NCBI GenBank assembly: GCA_045587385.1
Contig: JAZNCE010000003.1
Span: 29,971 to 93,970 of the forward strand
Direction of reading: 5' to 3'
Length of the DNA: 64,000 nt
Source of the DNA: SVQP01 sp045587385
GTDB taxonomy: Bacteria; Bacillota; Clostridia; Oscillospirales; CAG-272
Shown here: positions 50,949-59,270 of the stretch, in pieces
Layout of the letters: each line of letters starts with the position of its first letter
Numbering within the stretch: position 1 is the stretch's first letter
Program-made: the position numbers and the translations under genes
Notes under the pieces: generated by a model
What the model was told of the DNA's origin: nothing
What the model saw: only the letters and a program-made list of their open reading frames with translations
Databases searched by the model: none

Positions 50949-51722
50949 TTAACGTAAATACTCCAAAAATGATATGTCATACGTGGAATTTTCAAAAGCC
51001 TCATAAATGGAAAAATCCTCGTCCAAGAAATGCAGATCCGACGGCGTTACCGTGTAAGAGGAATGCTCCTCGATATACTCCAGCTCGCTCATTGTATAAA
51101 CAAAGATTGCGGTACGTTCTTGCTCGTCAAGCATAATGTATTCCAGTACCTCCCATTTTTCCCCGACATGATTCCATTGCAAAATATATGCGGGGTAATT
51201 AAAATGCTCGGTATCATACAACGGTTTTACTGTGCCTGTTTGGTTGGTTATATCAAAATCTGCAAGTCCCTGTGCAAAGGATGCATACGCATCCTCGGAA
51301 AGCGTGCAGGTGAAATAGATCGCATATCCGTCAACGTCTATACCTTGTGTCCAATGAAAATAAAAGTCGGTTAAGGTTGACGGGGTTTCGCGAGGGAACA
51401 ATATCAGCTCCGAGTTGTACAGGTATTCGCCAAACCCAAGCAGGGAATCTCTTTTTGCATCATGAGTAGCCGCTCGGTTCCAATCCTCTACCGCACCGTT
51501 ATAAATGTGTTGATAATCAGTAATGTTGGTCTTCTCCACGGTGAAGTTTGTAAACAGAAGAATTGTGCAAAGAATCAACGCAACCAAGGCAATGACTCTT
51601 GCCATTTGAATGAAACCGCAAATTTTAGAAAAAGCCGTTGCAATACAATACACACCGATACCACCCATTAACAATCCGGAATATTTACGAGCTTTTGGCT
51701 TCATCGTATTTGCTTGGCTCAT
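50949..51722 (-). CDS. Membrane protein of unknown family (cassette gene 4)
   Basis: 257 residues. Two membrane helices (about 14-35 and 40-60) precede a large, acidic, aromatic-rich extracytoplasmic domain (about 65-257). Its start codon overlaps the stop of the gene upstream by four bases, so the two are coupled. The overall plan (helices at the N-terminus, Tyr/Phe-rich beta domain after) matches its neighbour. Function unknown. Confidence 0.65.
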   Translation of the reverse strand: MSQANTMKPKARKYSGLLMGGIGVYCIATAFSKICGFIQMARVIALVALILCTILLFTNFTVEKTNITDYQHIYNGAVEDWNRAATHDAKRDSLLGFGEYLYNSELILFPRETPSTLTDFYFHWTQGIDVDGYAIYFTCTLSEDAYASFAQGLADFDITNQTGTVKPLYDTEHFNYPAYILQWNHVGEKWEVLEYIMLDEQERTAIFVYTMSELEYIEEHSSYTVTPSDLHFLDEDFSIYEAFENSTYDISFLEYLR

Positions 51723-52519
51723 TTGTCACCTATCCTTTTGTTGATATACTTCCACCCACACGTGCTTTTGATATGCTTATCCAAGGGTTTGCCAATGTAA
51801 TCTATATCGGGGTCTTCATAAAACATATAAACGATTTGCTTGGCATCATCATTGGTTGCTATGAAAACCATATACTTGGGAAAATCTAAGTATTTGTAAA
51901 TATAGTCCACCGATAATGTCCTGAATTCATACCCGCCTATTTCTGCATACGGTGTGCAGGCGTAGTCAAATGCAACCATATCTTCGGTTTGGAAAACGTA
52001 TGTTTGATCCAGCATAGCCTTTTGCTGCTCGTATTCGGATGAATCGTAGGTGCACACAAGCGTATAGGTGTGCCAACCAAATATGTATTCTTCACGCTGG
52101 AATACAAAGTAATCCATTTTTTGGGGTGTTCCGATCTCATCGAGTTTCGGCATTGCGTCAACTTTGTCGTGCACCTCTGTATATTGTGCAGCAACCTCGT
52201 TTTGTTCATAATGATCCAAAGAGACAATAGGACCTATCAAGAAACAAAACAAAACCAAAAACACCAAAGCGGCTAATACGACAATGTCAGCAATGACGCG
52301 CCAAACAGTCTGTAATGAATTAAAATTGAACGCAGATAGCAGTGCCATAGCACCCAACGGCAGAATGAAAACGGCGAGTATCATGCAAGGGGTCAATATT
52401 GCGTGATTGTATAGCTTCATAAATCCTTTTACGATAACAAACAAAGGAATGATGCAGCTGATTGCAAACAGTATGATCCGCGATGTCGAAAACCACTTTT
52501 TGTTGCTGCTTTGATCCAT
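51719..52519 (-). CDS. Membrane protein of unknown family (cassette gene 3)
   Basis: 266 residues. Three membrane helices (about 13-32, 38-62, 73-97) lead to an acidic aromatic-rich extracytoplasmic domain (about 105-266). No family motif was recognised. The start lies directly at the stop of the XRE gene, and its own stop overlaps the next gene by four bases. Shared layout with the next protein suggests that the two form a complex or arose by old duplication. Confidence 0.65.
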   Translation of the reverse strand: MDQSSNKKWFSTSRIILFAISCIIPLFVIVKGFMKLYNHAILTPCMILAVFILPLGAMALLSAFNFNSLQTVWRVIADIVVLAALVFLVLFCFLIGPIVSLDHYEQNEVAAQYTEVHDKVDAMPKLDEIGTPQKMDYFVFQREEYIFGWHTYTLVCTYDSSEYEQQKAMLDQTYVFQTEDMVAFDYACTPYAEIGGYEFRTLSVDYIYKYLDFPKYMVFIATNDDAKQIVYMFYEDPDIDYIGKPLDKHIKSTCGWKYINKRIGDK

Positions 52520-52798
52520 TCATATCCCTCCTTGGACGGTTGATGGCTGCACCTGCAGCTCCTCGTCCTTTTCCTGTACGCTCACGTCTGCACACGCCTT
52601 TGGCACGTACTCCAAAATATCAGCAGGCTGGCAATCAAGAGCGCGGCACAGCGCGTCCAGCGTGCTCAGTCGTACCGCCTTGGCGTGGTTATTTTTGAGA
52701 ATTGACAGGTTGGCAAGGGTAATGCCCACCTTGTCCGAAAGCTCGTTCAGCGACATTTTGCGCTTTGCCATCATTACGTCTAAATTGATTATAATCAT
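52520..52798 (-). CDS. Small XRE-family regulator paired with DUF2975
   Basis: 92 residues. A YozG-type HTH (MMAKRKMSLNELSDKVGITLANLSILKN, then LDALCRALDCQPADILEYV) fills residues 9-68. Such regulators are usually beside DUF2975 membrane proteins in Bacillota, as here. The start follows AGGTGG. Probably controls this cassette; the DUF2975 protein may modulate it. Confidence 0.88.
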   Translation of the reverse strand: MIIINLDVMMAKRKMSLNELSDKVGITLANLSILKNNHAKAVRLSTLDALCRALDCQPADILEYVPKACADVSVQEKDEELQVQPSTVQGGI

Positions 52799-52807
52799 TT
52801 TACCACC

Positions 52808-53281
52808 TCATACAGTAAGTTCGTTTTCTTCTTTTATGTCGGCTGCCTGTGCGAGCAAGTGCCGCACGATCAGCATGCAAAGCCCGAGGGCAAATGCAAT
52901 GCATACCACAAACAGTGCCATTTGAAAATGTAAAACCAGCAAAAGAGAGAGCAATCCCTCACCAAAGCAGCACAGCGCAATGGCAAAGATCAAGTAGCCA
53001 AAGCCCTTGGTGTGCTCACGCTTGCGGATCACGCCCACCAGCAGCCAAGCCACCAAAGCGTCGCAAACCATGGCAAGGATCAGCATAGCGTAGGAGTCAA
53101 GCAATATCATGTGCCTGCCGTCAGCCTCCAGTTGGTTGCGGTCACCAATCTGATCGGGAATATCGATTAGGGCAGAGACCAAGGGCGGCAGATACAAAAG
53201 GATCAGTATCATTGCCGCAAGCATACCGATGCACGCCACAATGCCCGCGATGGCAAACGCGTTTTTGATGTCCAATTTCAT
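52808..53281 (-). CDS. DUF2975 membrane protein
   Basis: 157 residues with four membrane helices (about 8-35, 60-85, 97-118, 120-146). Layout and charged linker RKREHTKGFGYLIFAIALCC match DUF2975, a family of unknown function. First gene of a five-gene run with an excellent promoter; GAGGGGG precedes the start. The XRE gene follows by 9 bp. Confidence 0.85.
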   Translation of the reverse strand: MKLDIKNAFAIAGIVACIGMLAAMILILLYLPPLVSALIDIPDQIGDRNQLEADGRHMILLDSYAMLILAMVCDALVAWLLVGVIRKREHTKGFGYLIFAIALCCFGEGLLSLLLVLHFQMALFVVCIAFALGLCMLIVRHLLAQAADIKEENELTV

Positions 53282-53314
53282 TCCATTGCCCCCTCGACGT
53301 TAGTTCATACTTTT

Positions 53315-53343
53315 ATTTTAGCACGCAAAATACCGATTGTCAA
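53315..53343 (-). promoter_or_regulatory. Promoter of the DUF2975/XRE cassette
   Basis: Minus-strand TTGACA (53338-53343), 17-bp spacer, TAAAAT (53315-53320). Confidence 0.82.
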
Positions 53344-53499
53344 TATGAATTTATTGAAAATCAATAAATTATTATGATGTTCTCAAAAGGTGCGCCAAAG
53401 ATACAAAAGCCCCTTGACGGAAGATTGAACAAGACGGATACTCTTTCAGTCAAACGGTTGTTCAAAAAATCACGTTTCCCTAAAAATTCCCCCTCGCTC

Positions 53500-53528
53500 T
53501 TGATTTTGGCGGAAATTTTTGATATAAT
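53500..53528 (+). promoter_or_regulatory. Promoter of the cyclase-family gene
   Basis: TTGATT (53500-53505), 17-bp spacer, TATAAT (53523-53528). Confidence 0.75.
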
Positions 53529-53557
53529 GATATAAAACGACAAAAAAGGGGATTGGT

Positions 53558-54142
53558 ATGCATATTTACGACATTTCCCAAGAGGTATTTACCTGCGCGG
53601 TCTATCCGGGCGACCCTGCGCCTGCGCGCGAGGTGCTTGCGTCCTTGGATGCGGGCGACGTGATCAATCTGACCGCCTTTTCCATGTGCGCCCATAACGG
53701 CACGCACGTGGACGCGCCTGCGCATTTTATAGCGGGTGGTAAAACCGTGGACGAGCTGCCGCTTGACGCTACGGTTGGCATGGCGTGCGTGATCTCTCAC
53801 GAGGGCGATATCTCGGCAGAGCATGCAAAAGAAATGCTTTCCGTGGCAGGGAACTGCAAAAAGCTGCTGATCAAGGGCAACGCAACGCTGACGTTGGAAG
53901 CTGCACACGTGCTTGCAGATGCGGGCATTGACCTCTTTGGCAACGAATCGCAGACCGTAGGCCCCGAATCTGCGCCCATGGCGGTGCATCTTTGCCTGCT
54001 TGGCGCGGGTGTGGTGCTCTTGGAGGGCATCCGACTTGCAAGCGTGCCCGACGGCAGGTATCTGCTTTGCGCAGCACCTATCAACCTCGGCGGTGCGGAG
54101 GGCGCACCTTGCCGTGCCGTTTTGATTGATTTATCTAACTAA
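53558..54142 (+). CDS. Cyclase-family amidohydrolase (kynurenine formamidase-like)
   Basis: 194 residues. The metal-binding signature HNGTHVDAPAHF near residue 48, an early YPGDPAP block, and the late DLFGNESQTVGPES segment (in place of the usual D.xs-Hr) match the cyclase/KynB family. It probably opens or closes an amide ring on a small metabolite; tryptophan-pathway genes are absent here. First gene of a short run with the UPF0316 gene, 14 bp downstream. Confidence 0.87.
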   Translation: MHIYDISQEVFTCAVYPGDPAPAREVLASLDAGDVINLTAFSMCAHNGTHVDAPAHFIAGGKTVDELPLDATVGMACVISHEGDISAEHAKEMLSVAGNCKKLLIKGNATLTLEAAHVLADAGIDLFGNESQTVGPESAPMAVHLCLLGAGVVLLEGIRLASVPDGRYLLCAAPINLGGAEGAPCRAVLIDLSN

Positions 54143-54156
54143 AGGAGATAGAAAAT

Positions 54157-54708
54157 ATGTCCGAATTTCTTGCAATGCTTGAATCCGTTTCACCGATCCT
54201 GGTCTGCTTTTTGATCTGCGCGGCAAAAATTTTGGAAATTACCATTCAATCGCTCAAAACCTGCATGATGGTCAAGGGGCAACGCCTCAAAGCCGCGGGT
54301 CTTGGTTTTGTTGAGTGCATCATTTGGGGTCTTGTGGTGTCGGGCGTCATCGGCACGCTTGGCGATAACCCGCTGCGTCTTTTGTTTTACTGCGCAGGAT
54401 ATGCGACAGGTCTTTTCCTTGGCTCTACCATTGAGGGCAAGATCGCGCTGGGCACTTCCAATCTTGAGCTGATCGCGAACGACGACAGCACCGAAAAGAT
54501 CACCGCTTACTTAAAGGAAAATGATCTCGGATACACCGTGCTGCCCGGCCATGGCGCGAATGAGAAAATGAACATGATATTTATCGTGCTGCCCAGAAAA
54601 CGTACCAAGCGCGTGCTTGCCGATATCCGCAAGTGCTGCGACAATAAGGTCTTCGTGGTTGCCAGCGAGGTAAGCAAATTCGCCGGCGGCTATGGATTGG
54701 TGAAATAA
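54157..54708 (+). CDS. UPF0316 membrane protein (DUF5698 + DUF2179)
   Basis: 183 residues. Three membrane helices (about 12-31, 43-66, 72-92) form DUF5698, with the SLKTCMMVKGQRLKAAGLGFVE block. A soluble DUF2179 domain (about 100-180) contains GYTVLPGHGANEKMNMIFIVLPRK. The family (YebE-like) is widespread in Bacillota with unknown function. AAGGAGA precedes the start. Confidence 0.9.
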   Translation: MSEFLAMLESVSPILVCFLICAAKILEITIQSLKTCMMVKGQRLKAAGLGFVECIIWGLVVSGVIGTLGDNPLRLLFYCAGYATGLFLGSTIEGKIALGTSNLELIANDDSTEKITAYLKENDLGYTVLPGHGANEKMNMIFIVLPRKRTKRVLADIRKCCDNKVFVVASEVSKFAGGYGLVK

Positions 54709-54730
54709 TAAGCCAACCATTTTTATCATC

Positions 54731-54827
54731 GTAGGGGCGATTCATGAATCGCCCGCCAATTCTATCCGTAGGGGCGACCGGACGAATCGCCCGACAATCT
54801 TAGCGGCAGCAAGTCACCGCCCTACGG
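54731..54827. repeat. Composite GTAGGGGCG palindromes
   Basis: GTAGGGGCGATTCATGAATCGCCC (54731-54754) is a palindrome, followed at 54768 by GTAGGGGCGACCGGACGAA and by a trailing CCGCCCTACGG near 54817. Two or more copies have inserted into one another. Confidence 0.8.
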
Positions 54828-54859
54828 AATTACAAGTATTCACAGAAAGGAGAACCACC

Positions 54860-55693
54860 ATGGCAATCAAAACCAAAGCAAAAAGACCGCCCTTGTCCGC
54901 GCTGGATAAGACGCTTTACGCGATCTTCGGTTTGTCGGGGCTTGTGCTTCCTTTTGTGATGATTCGTGTATTTGGCATTTGGTTACCGAGCCTGATCGCT
55001 TTTGCATATCCGGACGTCATTGCAAGCAGTTCAACCGCCGCGTTTGCTTTTTCGAGCGTGTTGATATTTGCTCCTGGGCTGCTGTTTTTTCTCGCTATCA
55101 TATTCTGGGAGAAAAGATTGCCGCTGTTAGGGAACAAAAAATACAAGCCCAAATGGTCGGAGAAAATTCTTCATACGCCACCGCTGTTTTCAAAGCAATT
55201 CTTTGTGCAGATGAGTGATAAGCGCAAAAAGTGGCTCAAAATCGGGCTGATTATCGTGGCTGCCTTATTGCTGGTGCACGCTATCGTCCTGCCGTTTGCT
55301 TTTCTCAAAAGAACCACCGTTGACGTTCACGGCAACATCCGCCAATACGATATGCTGGGCAGAACCACCAATGAATTGCATATCGAGGATGCGGATCTGA
55401 TTGTTGTGATCATCGATCAAGAACGTATCAGGGCAAGACACGCGAGTAGGATTGAGTACCAATTGCGCGTGGATTATTATTTCGGTGATGAACAATACCG
55501 ATTTGACGACGAAGACTTTTCGCATATGAATGCCGAAGAGTTGTTTACCTATTTGTCAGGACTCAAAGCCACCTATGGCGATACGTTTACGACCAAGAAC
55601 GCACAGTATGTCGATGACCTGATAAGCTATAAAAAGTTCTATAATCAAAGAGCAAAGCAGCTGCTTTATCAGATTTTTGATTTACCCCGGTGA
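54860..55693 (+). CDS. Membrane protein of unknown function
   Basis: 277 residues. Three membrane helices (about 18-40, 56-80, 127-149) and a C-terminal soluble domain (about 155-277) rich in charged residues (VDVHGNIRQYDMLGRTT, DYYFGDEQYRFDDEDFSHM). No family recognised. AAAGGAGA precedes the start. It lies between repeat clusters, with another membrane protein 119 bp downstream. Confidence 0.65.
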   Translation: MAIKTKAKRPPLSALDKTLYAIFGLSGLVLPFVMIRVFGIWLPSLIAFAYPDVIASSSTAAFAFSSVLIFAPGLLFFLAIIFWEKRLPLLGNKKYKPKWSEKILHTPPLFSKQFFVQMSDKRKKWLKIGLIIVAALLLVHAIVLPFAFLKRTTVDVHGNIRQYDMLGRTTNELHIEDADLIVVIIDQERIRARHASRIEYQLRVDYYFGDEQYRFDDEDFSHMNAEELFTYLSGLKATYGDTFTTKNAQYVDDLISYKKFYNQRAKQLLYQIFDLPR

Positions 55694-55725
55694 GGTCTGC
55701 ATATGGAGCAGCTCCGCAATATCCA

Positions 55726-55770
55726 TGTAGGGGCGAGAATTTCGGCATAGCCGAAATCTGTGATCGCCCG
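55726..55770. repeat. GTAGGGGCG-family repeat with internal hairpin
   Basis: GTAGGGGCGAG (55728) and GATCGCCCG (ending 55770) bracket a perfect internal palindrome, ATTTCGGC-ATA-GCCGAAAT. Confidence 0.7.
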
Positions 55771-55811
55771 CGCCTGTCATAAGAGCTATTTATCAATAAA
55801 AGGAGAACGCT

Positions 55812-56318
55812 ATGACCAATACCACTGCACACACGCATAATCTTTTGCTGAAATTGAATCGGCACGTCACGGCACCTACCCGCAAATTGATTTTGTGCTT
55901 GTTTACGATCTGCACCACGCTGAGTGTCGTATTGATATTCGGGCATTTCTTCATTGACAACTGGTACACGTTGCACGGCGGATTTTTCTTTCTGCCGCTC
56001 GCACTCATCAGCGGCTTTCTGCTGCCTCAATTCGGCAAAGAACAGCTTTCCGCGAAAATTCAAAAGCAGCTGTCGGCTGATCCCAACACTGTGACGACTT
56101 ACGTTTTTTTTGACGATCATTTTACCTTTGAGTCAACGAGCACGTATCGCCACAGCAGCGAGCGCTTCGAATACGTCTTGATCGATAAGGTGGTCAAGAT
56201 CGACGATACGACCATGTATATCCAAAGCAAAACCGGCACCTACTATCTGATCCATGAGCCTGATGGCGTCAGCGAAATACTCCGGTTTCTGTATATGAAA
56301 GCAAAAGCAACGTTGTAA
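55812..56318 (+). CDS. Membrane protein with YcxB-like domain
   Basis: 168 residues. Two membrane helices (about 22-45 and 54-74) are followed by a soluble beta-rich part (about 95-165) with FFDDHFTFESTSTYRHSSERFEYVLIDKVVKIDDTTMYIQ, the pattern of YcxB-like C-terminal domains. Function unknown. AAAGGAGA precedes the start. Confidence 0.75.
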   Translation: MTNTTAHTHNLLLKLNRHVTAPTRKLILCLFTICTTLSVVLIFGHFFIDNWYTLHGGFFFLPLALISGFLLPQFGKEQLSAKIQKQLSADPNTVTTYVFFDDHFTFESTSTYRHSSERFEYVLIDKVVKIDDTTMYIQSKTGTYYLIHEPDGVSEILRFLYMKAKATL

Positions 56319-56354
56319 TACACAAGCAAGAAATATCCCAAAAAGGAGAACATT

Positions 56355-57251
56355 ATGATTCGTTTCGGAATATCCATCTACGGTGTGTCCCGTAAGATTT
56401 GTTCGGGGGAGATGACCCCCATTCGCGCCTTTGAGCGTATTTGTGAAATGGGTGCCGAGGTCGTGGAGCTGGTGCCGTTCGGCTTTAACTTGGTTGAGCA
56501 GCCCGCGCTGCGCCCCGAATTCAAGGCAGCAAGCAAAAGCCTTGGCGTGCCGATCGGTAACTATTCGCTCAACGCCAACTTCTTAATGCTCACGCCCGAG
56601 CAATACGATGCCGAGATGGCGCGCGTCAAACAGCATATCGACATGGTGTCGGATATGGAGATCCCCACCATTCGCGTGGATTCTGCTGCATTCCGCCGCC
56701 CCATGTGCGAAAATACCATGGAAAAGTTTCAAGAGGAAATGCCGCTGATCGTGGCAACCTACGAGCAGCTCTGCGACTACGCAAAGCCCTTGGGCATTAC
56801 CGTATTGCTTGAAAACCACGGCTTCCACGCCAACGGCTCGGAGCGCGTGCGTCAGATCATGACGAGCGTAAAACGTGATAATTTCGGGCATCAGCTGGAC
56901 GTAGGTAATTACACCTGCGTGGACGATATTCCCGAGATTGCCGTCAAAAAGATGATCCCGTTTGCCAAGACCATTCACATGAAGGATTTTTACGTGCGAC
57001 CTTCGCACAGAGATCCCGGCGGTGCTGCGGAATTTAACTGTGAGAATTCGTGGTTCCGTTCGGTCAACGGTACGTTTTTGCGCGGCTCTATTCTCGCACA
57101 GGGCGATATTGACATCTGGGACGTCATGCGCACCATCAAGTCGTCGTCCTTCGACGGTGATATCTACCTTGAATACGAGGGCATGGAGGAGTGCGAATAC
57201 GGCACGCACGTGTCCTTTGCCAATATGAAGCGTATTTACAATGAAGTGTAA
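56355..57251 (+). CDS. Sugar phosphate isomerase/epimerase (AP endonuclease-like TIM barrel)
   Basis: 298 residues. The xylose-isomerase-like barrel has the metal ligands Glu in LLENHGFHA, Asp in QLDVGNY, His in IHMKDFYVRP and Glu in LEYEGME. These enzymes isomerise or epimerise free or phosphorylated sugars and polyols; the substrate here is not evident. AAAGGAGA precedes the start, and a clear terminator follows. Alone among membrane-protein genes, so context does not help. Confidence 0.87.
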   Translation: MIRFGISIYGVSRKICSGEMTPIRAFERICEMGAEVVELVPFGFNLVEQPALRPEFKAASKSLGVPIGNYSLNANFLMLTPEQYDAEMARVKQHIDMVSDMEIPTIRVDSAAFRRPMCENTMEKFQEEMPLIVATYEQLCDYAKPLGITVLLENHGFHANGSERVRQIMTSVKRDNFGHQLDVGNYTCVDDIPEIAVKKMIPFAKTIHMKDFYVRPSHRDPGGAAEFNCENSWFRSVNGTFLRGSILAQGDIDIWDVMRTIKSSSFDGDIYLEYEGMEECEYGTHVSFANMKRIYNEV

Positions 57252-57264
57252 TATGGAGAATAAG

Positions 57265-57294
57265 CGTCCCGCACGGCAGTGCGGGGCGTTTTTT
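57265..57294 (+). terminator. Terminator after the sugar isomerase gene
   Basis: CGTCCCGCAC / GTGCGGGGCG (one T-G pair), loop GGCA, then six T. Confidence 0.88.
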
Positions 57295-57400
57295 GTCGTG
57301 CGTGCAAATCCGTATCCTTGCGCATATTTGTCCCCATATTTTGCATACTAACCAAAGAATGTCCACATGGCAGAGCAGGGTGTTGCAAATCGACGAAAAA

Positions 57401-57495
57401 TTAGCACTCTTGACACGAAATTAGCAGAGTTCATAAAATATTAACAAACAAAACTGCCAAAGGGACTTGACAAAACGCTTGAAAAGTGCTAAATT
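57401..57495 (+). promoter_or_regulatory. Two tandem promoters of the hrcA operon with extra CIRCE half-sites
   Basis: P1: TTGACA (57410-57415), 18 bp, TAAAAT (57434-57439), with TTAGCACTC directly upstream (57401-57409). P2: TTGACA (57467-57472), 17 bp, TAAATT (57490-57495), overlapped by AAGTGCTAA (57484-57492). The half-sites suggest extra HrcA contacts. The 320-bp gap 57252-57571 is fully accounted for by the terminator, these promoters and CIRCE. Confidence 0.75.
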
Positions 57496-57506
57496 TATGT
57501 CAGCGG

Positions 57507-57533
57507 TTAGCACTTGAACAAAAAGAGTGCTAA
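57507..57533 (+). promoter_or_regulatory. CIRCE operator
   Basis: TTAGCACTT-N9-GAGTGCTAA matches the CIRCE consensus (TTAGCACTC-N9-GAGTGCTAA) except for one base in the left half. HrcA binds it to repress heat-shock genes. Confidence 0.96.
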
Positions 57534-57571
57534 AAATCGTCAAAAAAGCACCCAGAGAGAGGAGAGGAGCC

Positions 57572-58666
57572 ATGGCAAGCAAGCATGAAGGACTGAGCGA
57601 ACGCAAAAAGTTAATATTGAAGGCGATCGTCGAGGCACACATTGCCGAGGGTGAACCGGTCGGTTCCAAGTCGCTCATGGCAAATCAGCAGATCGTCTGC
57701 TCGTCTGCTACCATTCGTAACGAAATGGCAGAGCTTGAGGAGATGGGTTACCTGGTACAGCCTCACACCTCGGCGGGCAGAGTGCCAAGTGAGCTTGGCT
57801 ACCGCTTTTACGTAGATTCGCTTATTGAGCACTACGCCATGACCGCACACGACATCAAGGAGATCGGCGGTCTGCTCAAATCCAAGATGCACGAGCTGGA
57901 CGAGGTACTCTTGGCGGCATCCCGCGTTGCGTCCAATCTGACCAACTACACGGGCATTGCCATCAAGCCCCGCGCATCGGCTGCACGCATCAACCGCTTT
58001 GAGATCATTTATATCAGACCCACCGAGTTCATCGTGGTCATGGTTGCCGCTTCAAGCGACGTCAAGACCAAGAGCATTCACACCGATCAGGAGATCACCG
58101 CAGACGTGACCGCACATCTGTCAAGCGTGCTCAATGCAGGTATTGCGGGGCTGACCTCGCATCAGATCAACCTGCCCATCATCATGAATATGGAAAATGA
58201 GATGGGGCAGCACGCAAGCCTTGTGTCCCCCGTGATCAAGGCGGTGTACGAAACGCTCAACGAGCTCGACGACGGCACGGTACGCTGGAGCGGTATTGAC
58301 CAGCTCTTGCAGTACCCCGAATTTGAGGACCGCGACACGCTCAAGCACGTGCTTGGCGCGCTGGAAGGGCAGGACGAGATTCTGGATCTTGTCAGCGCAG
58401 GCGACCGTGAGGACGTCAACGTGGTATTCGGTGCAGGCGGCATGACGGGACCCATGAACAATTCCGCCATGGTTTACAAACACATTGTCAAGGACGGCAA
58501 GACGGTTGGTGCTATCGGCATCATCGGTCCGCGCCGTATGGATTACGCCAAGGTATTGGCAACCTTAGAGAGTCTGACAGGCAATATCGCGGATATGCTG
58601 GGCGAGGACACTAAGCTATTGAACGGAGGAACACCCAATGGAACAGACACAAAGACCGACGGATGA
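57572..58666 (+). CDS. hrcA: Heat-inducible repressor HrcA
   Basis: 364 residues from 57572, after GAGAGGAG. The N-terminal winged-helix domain (about 8-80: LSERKKLILKAIVEAHIAEGEPVGSKSL, SSATIRNEMAELEEMGYL, HTSAGRVPSELGYRFYVD) and the inserted dimerisation domain are typical. It represses the operon at CIRCE and is held active by GroEL-type chaperones. It overlaps grpE by 29 bp. Confidence 0.96.
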   Translation: MASKHEGLSERKKLILKAIVEAHIAEGEPVGSKSLMANQQIVCSSATIRNEMAELEEMGYLVQPHTSAGRVPSELGYRFYVDSLIEHYAMTAHDIKEIGGLLKSKMHELDEVLLAASRVASNLTNYTGIAIKPRASAARINRFEIIYIRPTEFIVVMVAASSDVKTKSIHTDQEITADVTAHLSSVLNAGIAGLTSHQINLPIIMNMENEMGQHASLVSPVIKAVYETLNELDDGTVRWSGIDQLLQYPEFEDRDTLKHVLGALEGQDEILDLVSAGDREDVNVVFGAGGMTGPMNNSAMVYKHIVKDGKTVGAIGIIGPRRMDYAKVLATLESLTGNIADMLGEDTKLLNGGTPNGTDTKTDG

Positions 58667-59228
58667 GAACGTAGAAACCGAACAGACTACAGAGCAAGAA
58701 ACCGTCGAAACAGAGAACGCGCCCGAGGAAAAGGCGAGCCGTTCGGATAAAAAGAAACAGAAAAAGGCTGACGCGCAGATTGCCGAGCTGGAAAAGCAGC
58801 TGGAAGAGAGCAAGGCGGAGCTTGCAGCCGAAAAAGACAAGTACATGCGCATGATCGCAGAGTACGACAACTACCGCCGCCGCACCGCAAAGGAAAAGGA
58901 CGGCATTTACGCAGACGCTTACGCGGATGCACTGGGGGGCATTCTCCCCATTCTCGATAACCTCGAGCGCGCCGTTGGCGTTGGCGAGGCAGAGGCACTG
59001 CAAAAGGGACTTTCCATGACGCTCAAGGGCGCGGAAGACGCGCTTGCCAAGATGGGCGTGACCGCTTTTGGCGAGAAGGGCGAGACCTTTGACCCCGAAA
59101 AGCACAACGCAGTCATGCATATCGAAGACGAGCAGTACGGTGAGAGCGAGATCACCGAGGTTTACCAAAAGGGCTATGCAAAGGGCGACAAGATTTTGCG
59201 CTTTGCCATGGTCATCGTCGCAAACTGA
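58638..59228 (+). CDS. grpE: Nucleotide exchange factor GrpE
   Basis: 196 residues. A charged disordered N-terminus (1-45) precedes a long coiled coil (about 48-95: AELEKQLEESKAELAAEKDKYMRMIAEYDNYRRR) and a C-terminal beta domain (about 140-195). GrpE releases ADP from DnaK. GGAGGA precedes the start, which lies inside the hrcA frame. Confidence 0.95.
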   Translation: MEQTQRPTDENVETEQTTEQETVETENAPEEKASRSDKKKQKKADAQIAELEKQLEESKAELAAEKDKYMRMIAEYDNYRRRTAKEKDGIYADAYADALGGILPILDNLERAVGVGEAEALQKGLSMTLKGAEDALAKMGVTAFGEKGETFDPEKHNAVMHIEDEQYGESEITEVYQKGYAKGDKILRFAMVIVAN

Positions 59229-59270
59229 TTCAGAAATCTAATTATCACCATATATAGGAGGAAAATTATT

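Noticed and set aside
53361..53543. 60-codon minus-strand frame
   Set aside because: It covers the promoter of the cyclase gene and has no ribosome site.
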